Below are positions 11,349-22,951 of a DNA stretch of 64,000 nucleotides, piece after piece; the stretch's first letter is position 1; each line of letters starts with the position of its first letter. The notes beneath the pieces are model-generated. The model searched no databases and had not been told where the DNA came from. It saw only the letters and a program-made list of their open reading frames with translations. The stretch is from Aphis gossypii (lineage: Eukaryota > Arthropoda > Insecta > Hemiptera > Aphididae). Where the stretch lies: positions 58,814,351 through 58,878,350 of the forward strand of contig NC_065533.1 in assembly GCF_020184175.1 (NCBI RefSeq), written 5' to 3'. The translations under genes and the position numbers were made by a program.

Positions 11349-13602
11349 ATGGATGAGTTTAATAATGTTATTGAAAGTAATAAATATAGAACTAATTATT
11401 TTGAGTCTTTTTCTGAATATAATTCATATTTAAATAACAAAGGGGAATCTCTTTTAAATATTATATGTTTTAACATAAGAAGTGTGAATGCACATTTTGA
11501 CGAGCTGCTTTTATTTTTAGAAAATGATGTAAATAATAAAAAAATTGATGTTATAGTTTTAACTGAGACATGGCATGACTCACTGTTTTGTCACTATATG
11601 ATACCTGGTTACAATATATTGTTTTCTAGTACAAAAAGAAACCAAAATGATGGTATAATAATCTTTGTGAAAAATCATTTAAATGCGGATTTTTATGACT
11701 ACGATTTTTTAGAATATAATATTGTTAGACTATCGCTGATAATCAATAATTTGCCTATAACTGTTGTATGTATATACCGATCACCCTCGTCTGATTGTAT
11801 AAATTTCATTAACTCATTAAAATATGTTTTTAATAATTTAAATTTAAATTCTGGTGTAATTACCTTAATTGGGGACATGAATATTAACATAATTGGTGCA
11901 CAAACAGTTAATAATTATGATTACCTAGACCTTTTGTCAGAAACCGGTTTCTGTTCTTTTATAAATGTATTCACAAGATTACCACTAGGTCAACAACATT
12001 CGTGTTTAGATCACGTGTTCATTAAAGACAACAATATCTCACACGGGAATATTAATGCGGGTGTTCTACTAACTGATATAACTGACCATTGTTCAATTGT
12101 AGTTACAATTCCTATACCTGTGAAAAATAAATACATTATTAATACTATGGATGTTATAAACTATGATAAACTTAAACAAATTTTGTATAATGAAAAATGG
12201 ACTAAGATATACGAATCTAACTCGGTAGATGTATGTACTACAGATTTTCAAAATAAATTATGAATGCCATAAATGAATCCTTAACAACTAATAATATAAA
12301 CTCTAAAAATAAAAGATTGAAAGAATGGATGTCCAAAGGTCTATTATGCTCAGTACGTCACAAACAATATATCTCCATTAAGTGCAAAAAAACCCAAACA
12401 ATGTCAATCTTGCGTCATACTATAAAAAATATAAAATACATTTACAAAACTTTCGAGGCTTGCCAAAATTAAATTTTATAAAGAAAAATTTAGTAAAGTG
12501 TCGTATAATCCGAAATTAACATGGAAACTGATCAATGAGATTACGGGTAGCAATCCAAAAAACAATGATAGAATGAAAACTGTAGTAGTGAACGACATGA
12601 TATGGAATATAGAAGATAATCCTAAAGAAGTGTCTAATATATTAATTTATTTTTCAAACGTTGGAAAAAATTTGGCGAAAAAATTCAAAAAAACTCAAAA
12701 TCTGGTTTTAAACAAATCCAATGATAATAATATACTATGTTCCTTTGAAAAGATTTTTCTAGAAAAAATTGATGTATCAGAATTAAGAATAATTATTCAA
12801 AACTTTAAAGATGACACTGCTGCTGGTTATGATAAGGTAACAGTTAAAATTCTTAAAAGTATTTCTGAATATATTATTATTCCACTAGCCTATATTTTTA
12901 ATTTGAGTATAGAAAGTAGTATTTTTCCGGACAAGTTTAAAATTGCAGTTATTAAGCCTCTATTCAAAGGTGGTGACCGTAAAATCATAAGTAATTATAG
13001 ACCTATATCAATGTTGACCAACTTCTCCAAATATTTGAGAAAATAATTAAAGCAAGGCTGATCTCTTACCTTGAGAAAAATAACTTATTATCTAAAAAAC
13101 AATACGGATTTCGACCAGGCCTAAGCACTGAAAATGCCTTATATAATGCCACTCAATTTTTATATGACTCTCTGGATAAAGGTTTAAAAACAATAGCTGT
13201 TTTCATTGACTTAGCAAAAGCCTTCGATACTATCCAACACGATATCCTATTAAAAATTCTACCAAATTTTGGAATAAATAATAAAAGTCTCCTCTGGTTT
13301 AAGAGCCACCTCTCTAACAGACAGCAAATGGTGAAATTAAATGATGCAATAAGCAACACAGGTTATATAGAATATGGTGTCCCACAAGGTAGTGTTTTGG
13401 GTCCCATCTTGTTCATATTGTAGATAAATACAGTTTGTGATTTAAACATTGATGGCAAAATAGTAACCTACGCAGATGATACCTGTCTATTATTTTCGGA
13501 TAAATGCTGGGAAGGGGTATACTTCAAAGCAACGAAAGGTCTACATTTAACATACAAATGCACAAGTGAACTGGGCTTAACTATGAATTCAGACAAAACT
13601 AC
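11349..13602 (+). pseudogene. LINE ORF2: AP endonuclease and reverse transcriptase (5' part)
   Basis: From MDEFNN the frame encodes an AP-like endonuclease: CFNIRSVNAH, LTETWHD (catalytic E), IYRSPSS, GDMNIN (D/N) and SCLDHVF (D, H near the end). A stop at 12261 and a frame change lead to 12498-13046, with the RT entry (DDTAAGYDKVTVKI, FKGGDRKIISNYRPIS). After another frame change come YGFRPGLST, VFIDLAKAFDT, GVPQGSVLGPI and YADDTCL, the catalytic YADD box at about 13470. A TAG after GPILFIL (13421-13423) is a further nonsense change. The protein would nick target DNA and copy element RNA. It is cut by the Gypsy insertion at 13602. Confidence 0.85.
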
Positions 13603-14009
13603 TGTAACATTGGTTACATCCTATATATATAAATTAGACACAAAACACACACACACTATAGAATTGCCCAAGGTCCAATACAAAATATACACACTCGACA
13701 CTTTTCTACCCGTACACATTATTATTATAATTAAATTGACACACCGCCTTCAGTTCGGCAACATTCATCAACAGGAACGAACTCACTTATTAACAGCCAT
13801 CAAAAATCTACCTGTTTAAGTAAGTATAATTATTTTAATATATGAATTTATAAAGAACTTTAAACCAAACGTGTCTTATTGTTATAAATAAATAAAATAC
13901 CTCATACACTGCTCTAACCACCCCCAGCTACGGAAAACTTATCCATAAGGAATAGAAAACCTTCCCTGGATAACTATTATCGTAATAAGGTTCCCCCGAC
14001 CACGTTACA
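13603..14009 (+). repeat. 5' LTR of the Gypsy element
   Basis: The 407-base repeat starts TGTAACATTGG and ends ACGTTACA. It matches 28659-29062 almost base for base. Differences are a C/T-region change after CAGCCATC, one A in GTAAGTATA, a small AATAAA rearrangement and a 3-base indel before CCCCAGCTACGG. TATA-like ATATATATAA lies near its start, and AATAAA near 13890 could serve in 3' processing. Confidence 0.95.
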
Positions 14010-14368
14010 TAATTGGTGGAGGCGCCGAAGCTTTGGACACGTATATGTACAAAGTTATCAATAACATTGGATTCGGTTTGGTTTAAAGATCTTGGTGTAG
14101 TAACGTAGTTATTAAATAAATAATTTTTTATGTAAAAGAAAAATACGGTTTTGTGGCCAATGAAGCCGTGCATTTTATTTTAAAATAAAAAATAAAAATT
14201 TTCTTTTATATATAGTTTATTTAATAAAAAAAAAAAAAAAAAAAACTCGTTCATTAACATTTTATAATATATTAATTTATAATATATATATACATACAAA
14301 CAATTAAAGTTAGATTTAGAAGTGTAAAAGTATATTTTATAAGATAAAAATGAAATAATATTATATTT
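14010..14368 (+). promoter_or_regulatory. Leader with probable primer-binding site
   Basis: Four bases after the 5' LTR, TGGTGGAGGCGCCGAAG (14014-14030) stands out by composition and position as the likely tRNA primer-binding site. I could not assign the tRNA. The rest is AT-rich leader with an A-run at 14226-14245. Confidence 0.5.
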
Positions 14369-16137
14369 ATGGAGAAAAATTTTTATATAAAGAGAAATAT
14401 AAACAATCAAATTGCAAAGGTCACAAAGGTTAATATTTTATTTCTGGATCCAGAATTTAAAGACGAATTTGATGAAATAAATTTAAGTTCCGTTTTAAGG
14501 GGAGCTGAGGAAAAATACTTAGGAGATTTCTTTCAACACTCCAGATTTTCGAAACTTCCAATTGCAGCCACTTTAGTTAAAAATTTACTCTTGGTACTTT
14601 ATATGAGGTTAAAGATATCACCGTTGAGGAGTTCTCAAGATTACCGCTAACCGAAAAATTCAAATTTATTATTTCCCAAAAATTATTGATTTGGCTAATT
14701 ACTTAAATAAACAAGAACTATTTGATTTTTTAAATTATTGTAACGTTAATTTTAATAGTACAGCTTCGTTTAATGAAAATAAAAACTTGCGATAACATAT
14801 ATAAAACAATTACAAAGGTATAAAATTGACAAACTTTATGAGTCAGACGAAGATAATCACGATCAAACATTTGGTGAACTTGATATAAAGACAGCGTTAG
14901 AGCCTCAAAATAATAATACTTCGAAATCTAACGACGAAATTACGTGTTTAACCAATATATTAACAGATCTCAATACACAATTAATTAATAACAAAACTGA
15001 AGTAATTGATAACACACTTACAATAGAGCAAATTAATCAATTCAATAAAACAGAAAATAGTTTTCAACCGGATTTAAATATTAATAAAATAAATATCAAA
15101 AAGAATATGGCAGGTCATCATAATTTTTCACCCGGTATATTCAATGGCGCACAAGACGAATGTGTGCTCGAATTTTTCGAAAATTTTGAGTTGATGGCAA
15201 AGGCAAACGGATGGGGAGATGAGGAAAAATTAGTATATTTACCACTTTATTTAAAAGGTTCGGCATATAAACTATTTAAAATAATGGATTCCGAGACTAA
15301 ATTATCTTTTGAAAAAATAATGCTTAAATTTAAAGACAATTTCGCCTCATACTCAAGATCAAAAATGCTAAAAAATAAATTAAGAAACAGAAAATTAAAA
15401 TCGGGTGAGTCCGTGGGGGAGTTTTGGATAGATATGATTTTTTTAATAAATGAAACAAACAAAGCGATGCCTGAATCAGAAAAATTGATTTGATTTTAGA
15501 TGCATTATCACCAGATTACTATAATGTGATTGGTATGTTAAAAAATAATAGCCTGTTAGAGCTAGAAAATAATTTAAAAAAATTAGAGTATACGAAATCA
15601 AGAGCCGCTGTGTTAGAAGAAAAAACAAAATTAGAAAATAATACTTATAATTCAAATAATAATAACAATTCTATGAAATATAATATCGATAACTATAATT
15701 ATGACAACTACAATAACCATAGTTACAGACGAAACAACGGCAACGGAAACTATAGTGGACCTAGATTTAATAATTATAAACCACCATTTTTCGATCAAAA
15801 ATATAATAATAATTATAGAGTTCCAAATTATAATGTTAGGAATAACAATAGTAATATGAATTATAATAATACTGCTTATGTTAATGGTTATAATAATAAT
15901 AACAATAATTATAATAGGCGTAATAACGCTCATAATTTTGATAATAATGGTGGCTACGCTAGAATACATAATGGAGAACAAAGATACGACAATAATAATT
16001 TCAATAATTTCAATAATAATATGCATATGCAAAATTGTGATCAAAAAATAGAGTATAATACGCAAAATAAAAACTTAAGAGGATGTCAGCGCACCCGTAA
16101 TTCGGCCGAAAAAATCATTCTACGGGGACCAAGTTAA
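14369..16137 (+). pseudogene. Gypsy gag, broken
   Basis: Gag-like coding runs in several frames: 14369-14650, then a continuation upstream of 15107, 15107-15493 and 15490-16137. The core contains FSPGIFNGAQDE, VYLPLYLKGSAYKLF and VGEFWIDM, which fits the retrotransposon capsid (LTR gag) fold. It is followed by an exceptionally asparagine- and tyrosine-rich tail (about 15640-16070). A short duplication-like TTGATTTGATTTTA at 15487-15500 causes one frameshift. The tail is cut at 16078 by the DNA transposon. The gag frame resumes after its right end at 22264 with a CCHC knuckle. Gag would package the element RNA. As it stands it cannot make one protein. Confidence 0.75.
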
Positions 16138-16592
16138 CTCAAACAGATTTTATGTTAGAAGTACCAAAATTTTACAACATATTAAATGGAACATTATCTG
16201 TGTCGTAGCGTTTCAATTTTTTTGATACTAAATATACGATTAGATTTATTAGTTTATTAGTATTTGGCTTTTTTTTAATTTTTGATTTGCTTATAAAAAT
16301 ATATTTAATTACGCTATAAACAAAATAAGAACGCTATTGCACAGATAAAGTTCTCTTTTATGCTATATAAAATTTTTGTAACTTTACTATGAATACTGTA
16401 CTCATACAGTTGGTTCGCCCAAAACAGTTTTCATTATATTTAAAAATGTAAAAACAATTATTTTCTAGTAAAACGCTGTACGTAGCATGCGGCGCGCATT
16501 GTAACTATCGTCAATTCCCCACTCCGTATTATTGCCGTGGCGTGTGCATTGAGTAATTAAAACTATTATAACCGGCTTATCGCTTTTATTAT

Positions 16593-16671
16593 TACGTACG
16601 ACCACGAATTAAAATATATTATTATTTATTATTATTATATATATTTTAATTCGTGCGTACGACTACGATCG
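16593..16671. repeat. Subterminal hairpin in the TTAA transposon
   Basis: CGTACGACCACGAATTAAAA pairs with TTTTAATTCGTGCGTACG on either side of an ATT-rich loop. The arm is about 25 bases with one mismatch and one indel. It lies about 270 bases before the gene's start codon, so it may be a transposase-binding or promoter element. The function is not shown. Confidence 0.6.
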
Positions 16672-16936
16672 CGACGTCGTGATACGTCTGCAGCGAGTAC
16701 TAAAATAGAATTAGACAATGTAACTATACGTAATAATTATTGTTATATTATTATTTATTATGTTTGGGTATTATGTATAACGTATTGGTATGGTATACTA
16801 TAATAATTGTTATCATGAGACAAGAATACGAAAGAGCATTTATACAAAACTGAAAATAGCAACAGTTCTATTTTGCGAATGAGCATTGTCCTTTGTGTCC
16901 CAGTGTGTTGTTTTTAATTTATAATTCTTGCGAATA

Positions 16937-19900
16937 ATGTCACCAAAAAAGGTACGGGCACTTTCAGTTAGGCGAGCTCGATCAGGAGCGAAGTCAATGT
17001 CAAAGCGAATGAAGGAAATTAGAAAAGGGATTAGTATAAATCGTCCTAATAATCCCCTAAATAATCGGTAAGAAATTCTAAATATCAACTATAATACTGA
17101 TCACTACATTTTTTGAATTTAAAAAATCAAATTAATAGTAACAGCCATATTTTTTTAGAACAAATTCAAATATAAGGTAAGTAAGCACACTAATTTTCTC
17201 ACTATTTTTGGAATGATTATTTGGATAAGTACCCGTAAGTACGCTAATACACAATATTACATTTATATGGTACACATATGGTAACATAATTAAATAAAAA
17301 ACCAGTTGAAATTATAGTATGTAGGTACATTGTAGGTACATTGTACATAATATAACATTATATTGTATACAATTCTTATGATACATTTGGTATAGTCTAC
17401 AAATAGTATGCATGAAGAAATCTTTAACCTGTCTTAAACCCTAAAATTAGTTAACTAGCAAGTACTTACAAATTTTAATAAATAATTAAAATCTTTTGTA
17501 GTGAAAATACTAATACTTCTATTGCGACAGAAAATATATCGAATGAACAACAAATATCAAATGAAGTACTTGATTTTTTAACACCTCCAACTGCATTTTC
17601 TACTCCAAAAATTGTAAAATTACCAGAGTATAAAAATGATTTTATTGATTTCACTTGTAGTGAAGTAAATGAAATAGAAGCTTTTAATCTTCAAACTAGT
17701 AATAACGAAGAACATACTAAAATGTAAGTAATAAGTAATAACGAATTAACAGGGTTCAAGAATTAAATATTAATGCGACCAAAAGTGGAATTTAATAAAA
17801 TACAAATTGTTGCTGTAGGTCACACACATCATTCTAAAATCAATATATTCATCACTTCGTTCAGAATCTAAAGCTGTAAAAAATTTATAAAACTATAAAT
17901 TTGATAATATTTGATATAAATTATAAAATTAATACATGATGTAATTTTCAAAATGTTTAAAGTTTGAGCTATTTATTTTATACAAGTAGATGAATTGGAA
18001 TTTTCGATTTTTTTTTTCTAGAAATGGCGATAAAAAATCTTAAAAATTGAATACAAAGTTTCTCATAAGTTGTTCTTATCGCAAATAGAAAATACCAAAA
18101 ATCGTTAAAATTAATTTTTTTTTATAAGCGTTTAAATAAGTTAATAATAACTTAAACAATAAGTTAACAATAACTTAAATAAGTTAAAATTTTTTAAGTA
18201 GGTACCTATCTATAATGTCAAAATCGCGTAAATTTACAAGTTATTTTGTAAATTCATAAAAAATTTATTATTTGTATCTAAGATTTTAAAATTAAATTCA
18301 AAGTTTACTAACAATGATTATCAAACATTTTTTTGAATTCGTAGGACTGCTGAATTTAAAAAAGTGCCATTAGTAGGTCGAAGGATAGTAGACATTTTTC
18401 ACATATTTGAACAAATCAGAACATTTCAACATGAAGGTGGTTTTGACTGTACATTTACAGATATGGAATATATGTCAGAAAAAATAAATGGTTTTTTTTC
18501 TACATTTGAATTTAAATGTAAAATGTGTTGTATTAAAATGCGTATTTCGTCAGAAAATATAAAATCCGATTATTTGTCTATAAACAAAGCGGTTTTAAAT
18601 GGCTCTGTTGCAATAGGTAATTTTTTTTAAAATTTCAATCAAAATGTTCAGTTTTGTAGAAGGTACAACATATTTTTTTGTTCACAAATTTTTACCTAAG
18701 GCATTGGTCAAAGACAATTGACTGAATTTTCAGCTGCATTAGAAATGCCTTGTATGGCTAATACGACGTATTCGAGAATACACAAATCGATGCATTCTAG
18801 TATTCATGATACTGCTTGGACAGAAATGCTAAAAGCTGGGCAGGAAGAAAGGAGGTTAGCAGTAGAAGATGGAGACGTCGATGAAGATGGAAATGCTCTA
18901 TGTACTGTTGTAGCAGATGGCCAATGGGGTAAAAGAAGCTACAAGTCGAAATATGATGCGCTATCTGGAGTGGTAAAATATTTTAACTCTTGTCAACTGT
19001 CAATTTTAAAATTACTTAAAGTAAGCAAACGATTTTTCTATAGGCAACTATTATAGGACATAGGACAAAAAAAGTATTATTCGTCGGGATTAGAAATCGA
19101 TATTGTGTCGTATGTCATCGCGCAGCTTCAAAAAACAATGAAAAGCCTAAACATGACTGTTATAAAAACTGGAATAAATCGGCTACTAGTATTGAAGCTG
19201 ACGGTGTAGTGGAAGGATTTCAAAAAAGTATTGAAATGCACAATTTGAAGTACAATAAATTAATCGGTACTTATGTTTATTAGTTAAACTATATGTATGA
19301 GTTTATATATAATCCTAGTTAAATATTACAAACAAATAATAGTATTTATGATACATTAGGCTGCTTTTATTCTATTATAGGAATTATACTTATTATGTTT
19401 ATATATGTACAAAAGCTCGCGTCATTATTATTTAACTTTATATATTATTTAGGCGATGGAGACAGTAGCGTCACCAAACGTCTCAACGAAGTTTTGCCAT
19501 ATGGTCCTAATTTTTTAATACAGAAAATCGAATGTAGAAACCATTTATTAAGAAATTATTGCCAAAAACTTACTGCTGCTGCAAAAAAATGTGTATATCC
19601 TATAAATTTACGTAGATTTATATTATCAAATATAATGAGATTTAGGACTGGTATTGTAACAGCTATAAAATATAGAAAAAAGGAGAATAAGTCTATAACG
19701 CAAAAAATTTCAGGTTTTAATTTTTATAAATATTATTATTTACTGAATCAGTAAAATTTAATTTAATTTAGGTGCTAATATTTTTCGTACATTTTAACTT
19801 TTAAGATTTGGCAAATGATATAATGAACAGTCCCTATCACATATTAGGAGACCATAAAAAGTGTGACAAATATTTTTGTAAAGGATCTAAATCTGGAGAT

Positions 19901-21655
19901 CAAAATTTTGTTTCCATCGCTGAAAACTGTGGTATAATGAGAGAAATTAATATGGCTAATCGACGTTTATTCAACAATGCCCAGAGTCTCTTAAAAAATG
20001 TTGACAATAATATATGTGAGCAATTTAATAGTATGGTTAACAAATTTATTGGTGGAAAAAGAACAAATTTGTCTCAAAAAAACACATACAACACAAGAGT
20101 AGAGGCAGCTGTTATTGCATTTAATTCACAATCGTATTTACGTACAATTCATAAATCCATAACCAATGCAAGTCCAGGTAATTTTAAAACAAAATATATT
20201 AAATATTTATTTTTTAAATTGTTTTTATATATTTTTTAACGATATACCTAACCCTATTATTATACACTCATATATATATATATATATAGGAACATTTGGA
20301 AAACGGTTTCTATCTGACGCTAAAAGGATAAGGGACAATAACACAAGACGAAGAATTTTATTTCCTAAAAATAAAATTAATTTTAAATCTTGTGGGCCTG
20401 ACGATGATTATGGTTTGACTGAGCCATTGATAGATGATATTTCAGAAGAAGATCTACAAAATAAAAAAAATGCTTTCATTAAGAGTCTTTCTGAAGTGGA
20501 TCGAAGTAAGCATACATAAAAAAAAAATGTTATAACAAATACATATACGTATACCCCGTTTTGAATCAACAACAATGGGGAGGCTTGTGTACCAAACCAT
20601 AACTGCAATAAATTATACTCTAAAAATGTATATGTTAACTTATTATTTATTTATAATAAACATAGGTTACTTAGAAAAAGAAACTAGAAATCAAGCCGAC
20701 TCTCAACTATGGCATGTCGAACGGCGAAACCGAATAACTGCATCGAACTTTGGAAAAATATGTAAGATGAGACCACATACGTCGTGTAAAAATACCGTTC
20801 ATGGTTTACTGTATGGTAACAACATACACGCAAAGGCGTTAGACTATGGAAGAAGTATGGAACAATATGCTAGAAATAAATTTGAAAGTGAATTTGGGTT
20901 AAAGGTTTCTCCAGCTGGTCTATGTGTGGATTCTGAAATACCTTATTTAGCTGCAAGTCCAGGTACCTAATATAACTACAAAAAGTTCAAGCCATACAAC
21001 ATTAAACCTGCTTTATTATTATCATTTAATAATTAAATTAATATTTTAGATGGTTTTGTTGATCATGATTCATTGATCGAAATAAAATGTCCATTCTCAG
21101 CAAAAGACTGTGATACCATAATTCATGCGATAAAGGAAGAAAAAGTACCATAATATAATTATTTAAATTATTTAACACATTTTTAAAACTAAAACATAAA
21201 AAAAAAACTTACACATGTCACATTTTATTTAAGATTAAGTATTGCAGTATAAAAAACATAAACGGTGAAAACATAACTGAACTAAAGAAATCATGTGACT
21301 ATTATTATCAGATTCAAGGGCAATTGCATATAACTAGAAGGAACGTATGTTATTTTGTAATATATTCTGAAAAATGGATTTCAGTTGAAAAAATAATTTA
21401 CGATCAACAATTTTGGGCCGAAAAAATGTTAAATTATTTAAAAACGTATGTGTTACCTATTATCACACAACAATTTATAACTTTTATTATTTTTTTTATA
21501 AATGTTAAAATATGTTATTTGGTTATTTCAGATTCTATATGGAATGTTTATTACCAGAATTGATAAATCCTCAGTATTGCAAACGCTTATTGATAAGTGA
21601 TATTAAAGAACCAGATCATATAAACCAGCAACAAAAAAATAAAAAAAAACAATAA
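16937..21655 (+). CDS. Mutator-like transposase fused to YqaJ-type nuclease, intact
   Basis: Twelve exons with GT...AG introns join into one uninterrupted frame of 898 codons: 16937-17067, 17502-17723, 18345-18616, 18701-18972, 19044-19266, 19453-19713, 19806-20177, 20290-20505, 20666-20962, 21050-21144, 21234-21445 and 21532-21655. All phases agree. The basic N-terminus (MSPKKVRALSVRRARSGAKS) is followed by a Mutator-type RNase H-like domain with VVADGQW (first D), LIGDGDSSV (second D), IECRNHLLRNY (C-x2-H) and NNICEQFN (E). From exon 9 a YqaJ/RecB-like nuclease follows: WHVERRNRITASNFGKI, DHDSLIEIKCPFSAKD (D, ExK) and YYYQIQGQLHI (Q). The transposase part would cut and join DNA. The YqaJ part resembles phage and viral exonucleases, and its role in transposition is unknown. 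It is the only open transposase gene in the window. Confidence 0.88.
17800..18340. repeat. Repeat fragment in intron 2 of the Mutator-YqaJ gene
   Basis: Near 17818-17880 the words CACACATCATT, ATTCATCACTTCG and TTCAGAATCTAAA match, with changes, a segment at 56130-56180. A dispersed repeat family is therefore present at both sites. The rest is AT-rich with reiterated AATAAGTTAA. It does not disturb the splice sites at 17724 and 18344. Confidence 0.45.
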
Positions 21656-21896
21656 TATAATATTTTGAATACTTAGTATTGTTTAATATATTATTCTCTA
21701 TATTACTATAATAATTTCTTTACTGGAAAATAATAACCTAAACATAATAAATCATAACAAGTGATAACCTGATCAATTTAAATCATACATCATAATATAT
21801 ATATATATATATTTAGCCCAACGGTAGCTTTAATTAATAATTAGTTTGTGAACGCGCGCGATTGTTTTATAAAATGGGTTGGTAAAAAAGTCGGTG

Positions 21897-22037
21897 AACT
21901 ATTTGTTTTTTTCTCTGACCCATTTGAGTTTAGTAATAGGTAAATTTACTTTTTACTCAAGTTGACAACATGAGGTTATTCTAGTGAAAATGTGTCATGT
22001 TGCGCAAGGGTCAGAGAAAGACAAAACAAATAGTGTA
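21897..22037. repeat. Inverted pair near the right end of the TTAA transposon
   Basis: AACTATTTG...CTCTGACCC (from 21897) is inverted as GGGTCAGAG...CAAATAGT (to 22037). The arms are about 28 bases with a few differences. Together with the left hairpin it gives the element structured subterminal regions on both sides. Confidence 0.55.
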
Positions 22038-22263
22038 AAATGTTAAATGTTAGTATATCGATGTGATACGGACGAGACGACGGTTTGAACATGAATAAAT
22101 CGTCTCTCTCGAAACGGCCAAAACTAATGTGCGCTTTGCTTCGGCGGCTTCGTCGTTGATACAATGGGCGTGGTTAAAAGCTGTCGCGACGACGGCGATA
22201 CGGCGCACAACGCTATCTCTTGAGCGTTATATACGTTCTAATTTCACGCTGACATCCTCTTAA

Positions 22264-22931
22264 CTGAAAACCCTCCGAAGACGGATATAGTTTGCTATGG
22301 TTGCGGATTACCGGGGCACGTTCGTTCGTCATGTACCTTTTCAAAAAACTAAAAATGAAACACTTAACTAGGTGTGTTTCCAAAATTGAGAAAAAACCTA
22401 GTATACCAGCAGAGTTAGTTATAATCAATGATAACAATAAACCTGATTTACCAAAAACAAACATTACAAACTGTACAAGTACCAAAAATCTTAATATGTA
22501 TAAAATTGAAATACCAGGAAAAATAAATAATTATGAAATTAATTTTTTAATTGACACTGGAGCAAGTATAACTGTTATCAATAATAATAGTATTTATTAA
22601 ATGAAATCGTACCATTAGAACAGATATTAGTCTTGAGGCTGCGAATAATACTAGCTTGAATATAGTCGGAAAGTCATTGGTAGAGATAAAAATTGGAACA
22701 ATAGAAATAAAACATGAATGTATAATCGTAGAAGGTATTTGCTCACCAATATTATTAGGGATGGATGTATTGACAAAATTAAAAGTTATAGTTAACCTCG
22801 ATAATAATAACATCGTTTTTAAATTAAAAAAACAAAGCGAAACGTTTAAATGGGACGTCAATAATAGTTTTAAAGTAACTCAATTATCCTCTGAGCAAAA
22901 ATTCCAAAAAATGAAAACAATCAAAAAATAG
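22264..22931 (+). pseudogene. Gypsy CCHC knuckle and aspartic protease, broken
   Basis: Immediately after the nested transposon the gag frame resumes and encodes a zinc knuckle (CYGCGLPGHVRSSC). A frame change near 22350 leads to a segment ending in FLIDTGASITVI, the retropepsin active-site motif (DTGA). A stop at 22598-22600 follows. The C-terminal half of the protease is in another frame (22656-22931), with the flap-to-helix region ILLGMDVL. The protease would process gag-pol. Two frame breaks mean no single product here. Confidence 0.8.
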
Positions 22932-22951
22932 ATAGTTTAGATTTAATTCAA

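Larger units (their letters stand above)
10190..13602 (+). mobile_element. LINE (non-LTR retrotransposon), 5' part
   Basis: This is the 5' portion of one LINE whose 3' portion is at 29063-30271. It holds ORF1 (PHD finger and coiled coil) and ORF2 (endonuclease and most of the reverse transcriptase). The 5' edge is estimated from where the sequence becomes less AT-rich, near 10190. The element is cut within ORF2 by a Gypsy insertion that duplicated CTAC (13599-13602 and 29063-29066). Across the insertion the ORF2 frame rejoins exactly, which shows the two pieces were one. The layout suggests the CR1/Jockey group, but the clade is an inference. Confidence 0.85.
16079..22259 (+). mobile_element. 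TTAA-target DNA transposon carrying a Mutator-YqaJ gene
   Basis: GAGGATGTCAGCG (16079-16091) and its inverse CGCTGACATCCTC (22247-22259) form 13-bp terminal inverted repeats. TTAA flanks both ends (16075-16078 and 22260-22263). Removing one TTAA and the insert restores the Gypsy gag reading frame into its zinc knuckle, so the boundaries are secure. The 6,181-bp element holds one 12-exon gene (16937-21655). A TTAA duplication together with D...D...C(2)H...E residues fits the Kolobok superfamily better than classical Mutator elements (9-bp duplications). That placement is an inference. A hairpin lies near the left end and a second inverted pair near the right. Confidence 0.9.

Noticed and set aside
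14180..14410. A minus-strand frame in the Gypsy leader
   Set aside because: Homopolymer-derived (F-rich) and lying in the untranslated leader.
15652..16065. A long minus-strand frame of I/V-rich protein
   Set aside because: It is the shadow of the asparagine-codon-rich gag tail (AAT/AAC read in reverse as ATT/GTT).
20666..21655. Bacterial or phage contamination suggested by the YqaJ domain
   Set aside because: The domain is split by five AT-rich introns and is fused in frame to a eukaryotic transposase within bounded insect-type DNA.
16079..22259. Calling the TTAA-flanked element a piggyBac transposon
   Set aside because: The target site is TTAA, but the protein shows Mutator-type D...D...C(2)H...E residues plus a YqaJ nuclease, not the DDE_Tnp_1_7 fold. 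The ends also differ from the piggyBac fragment at 2828.
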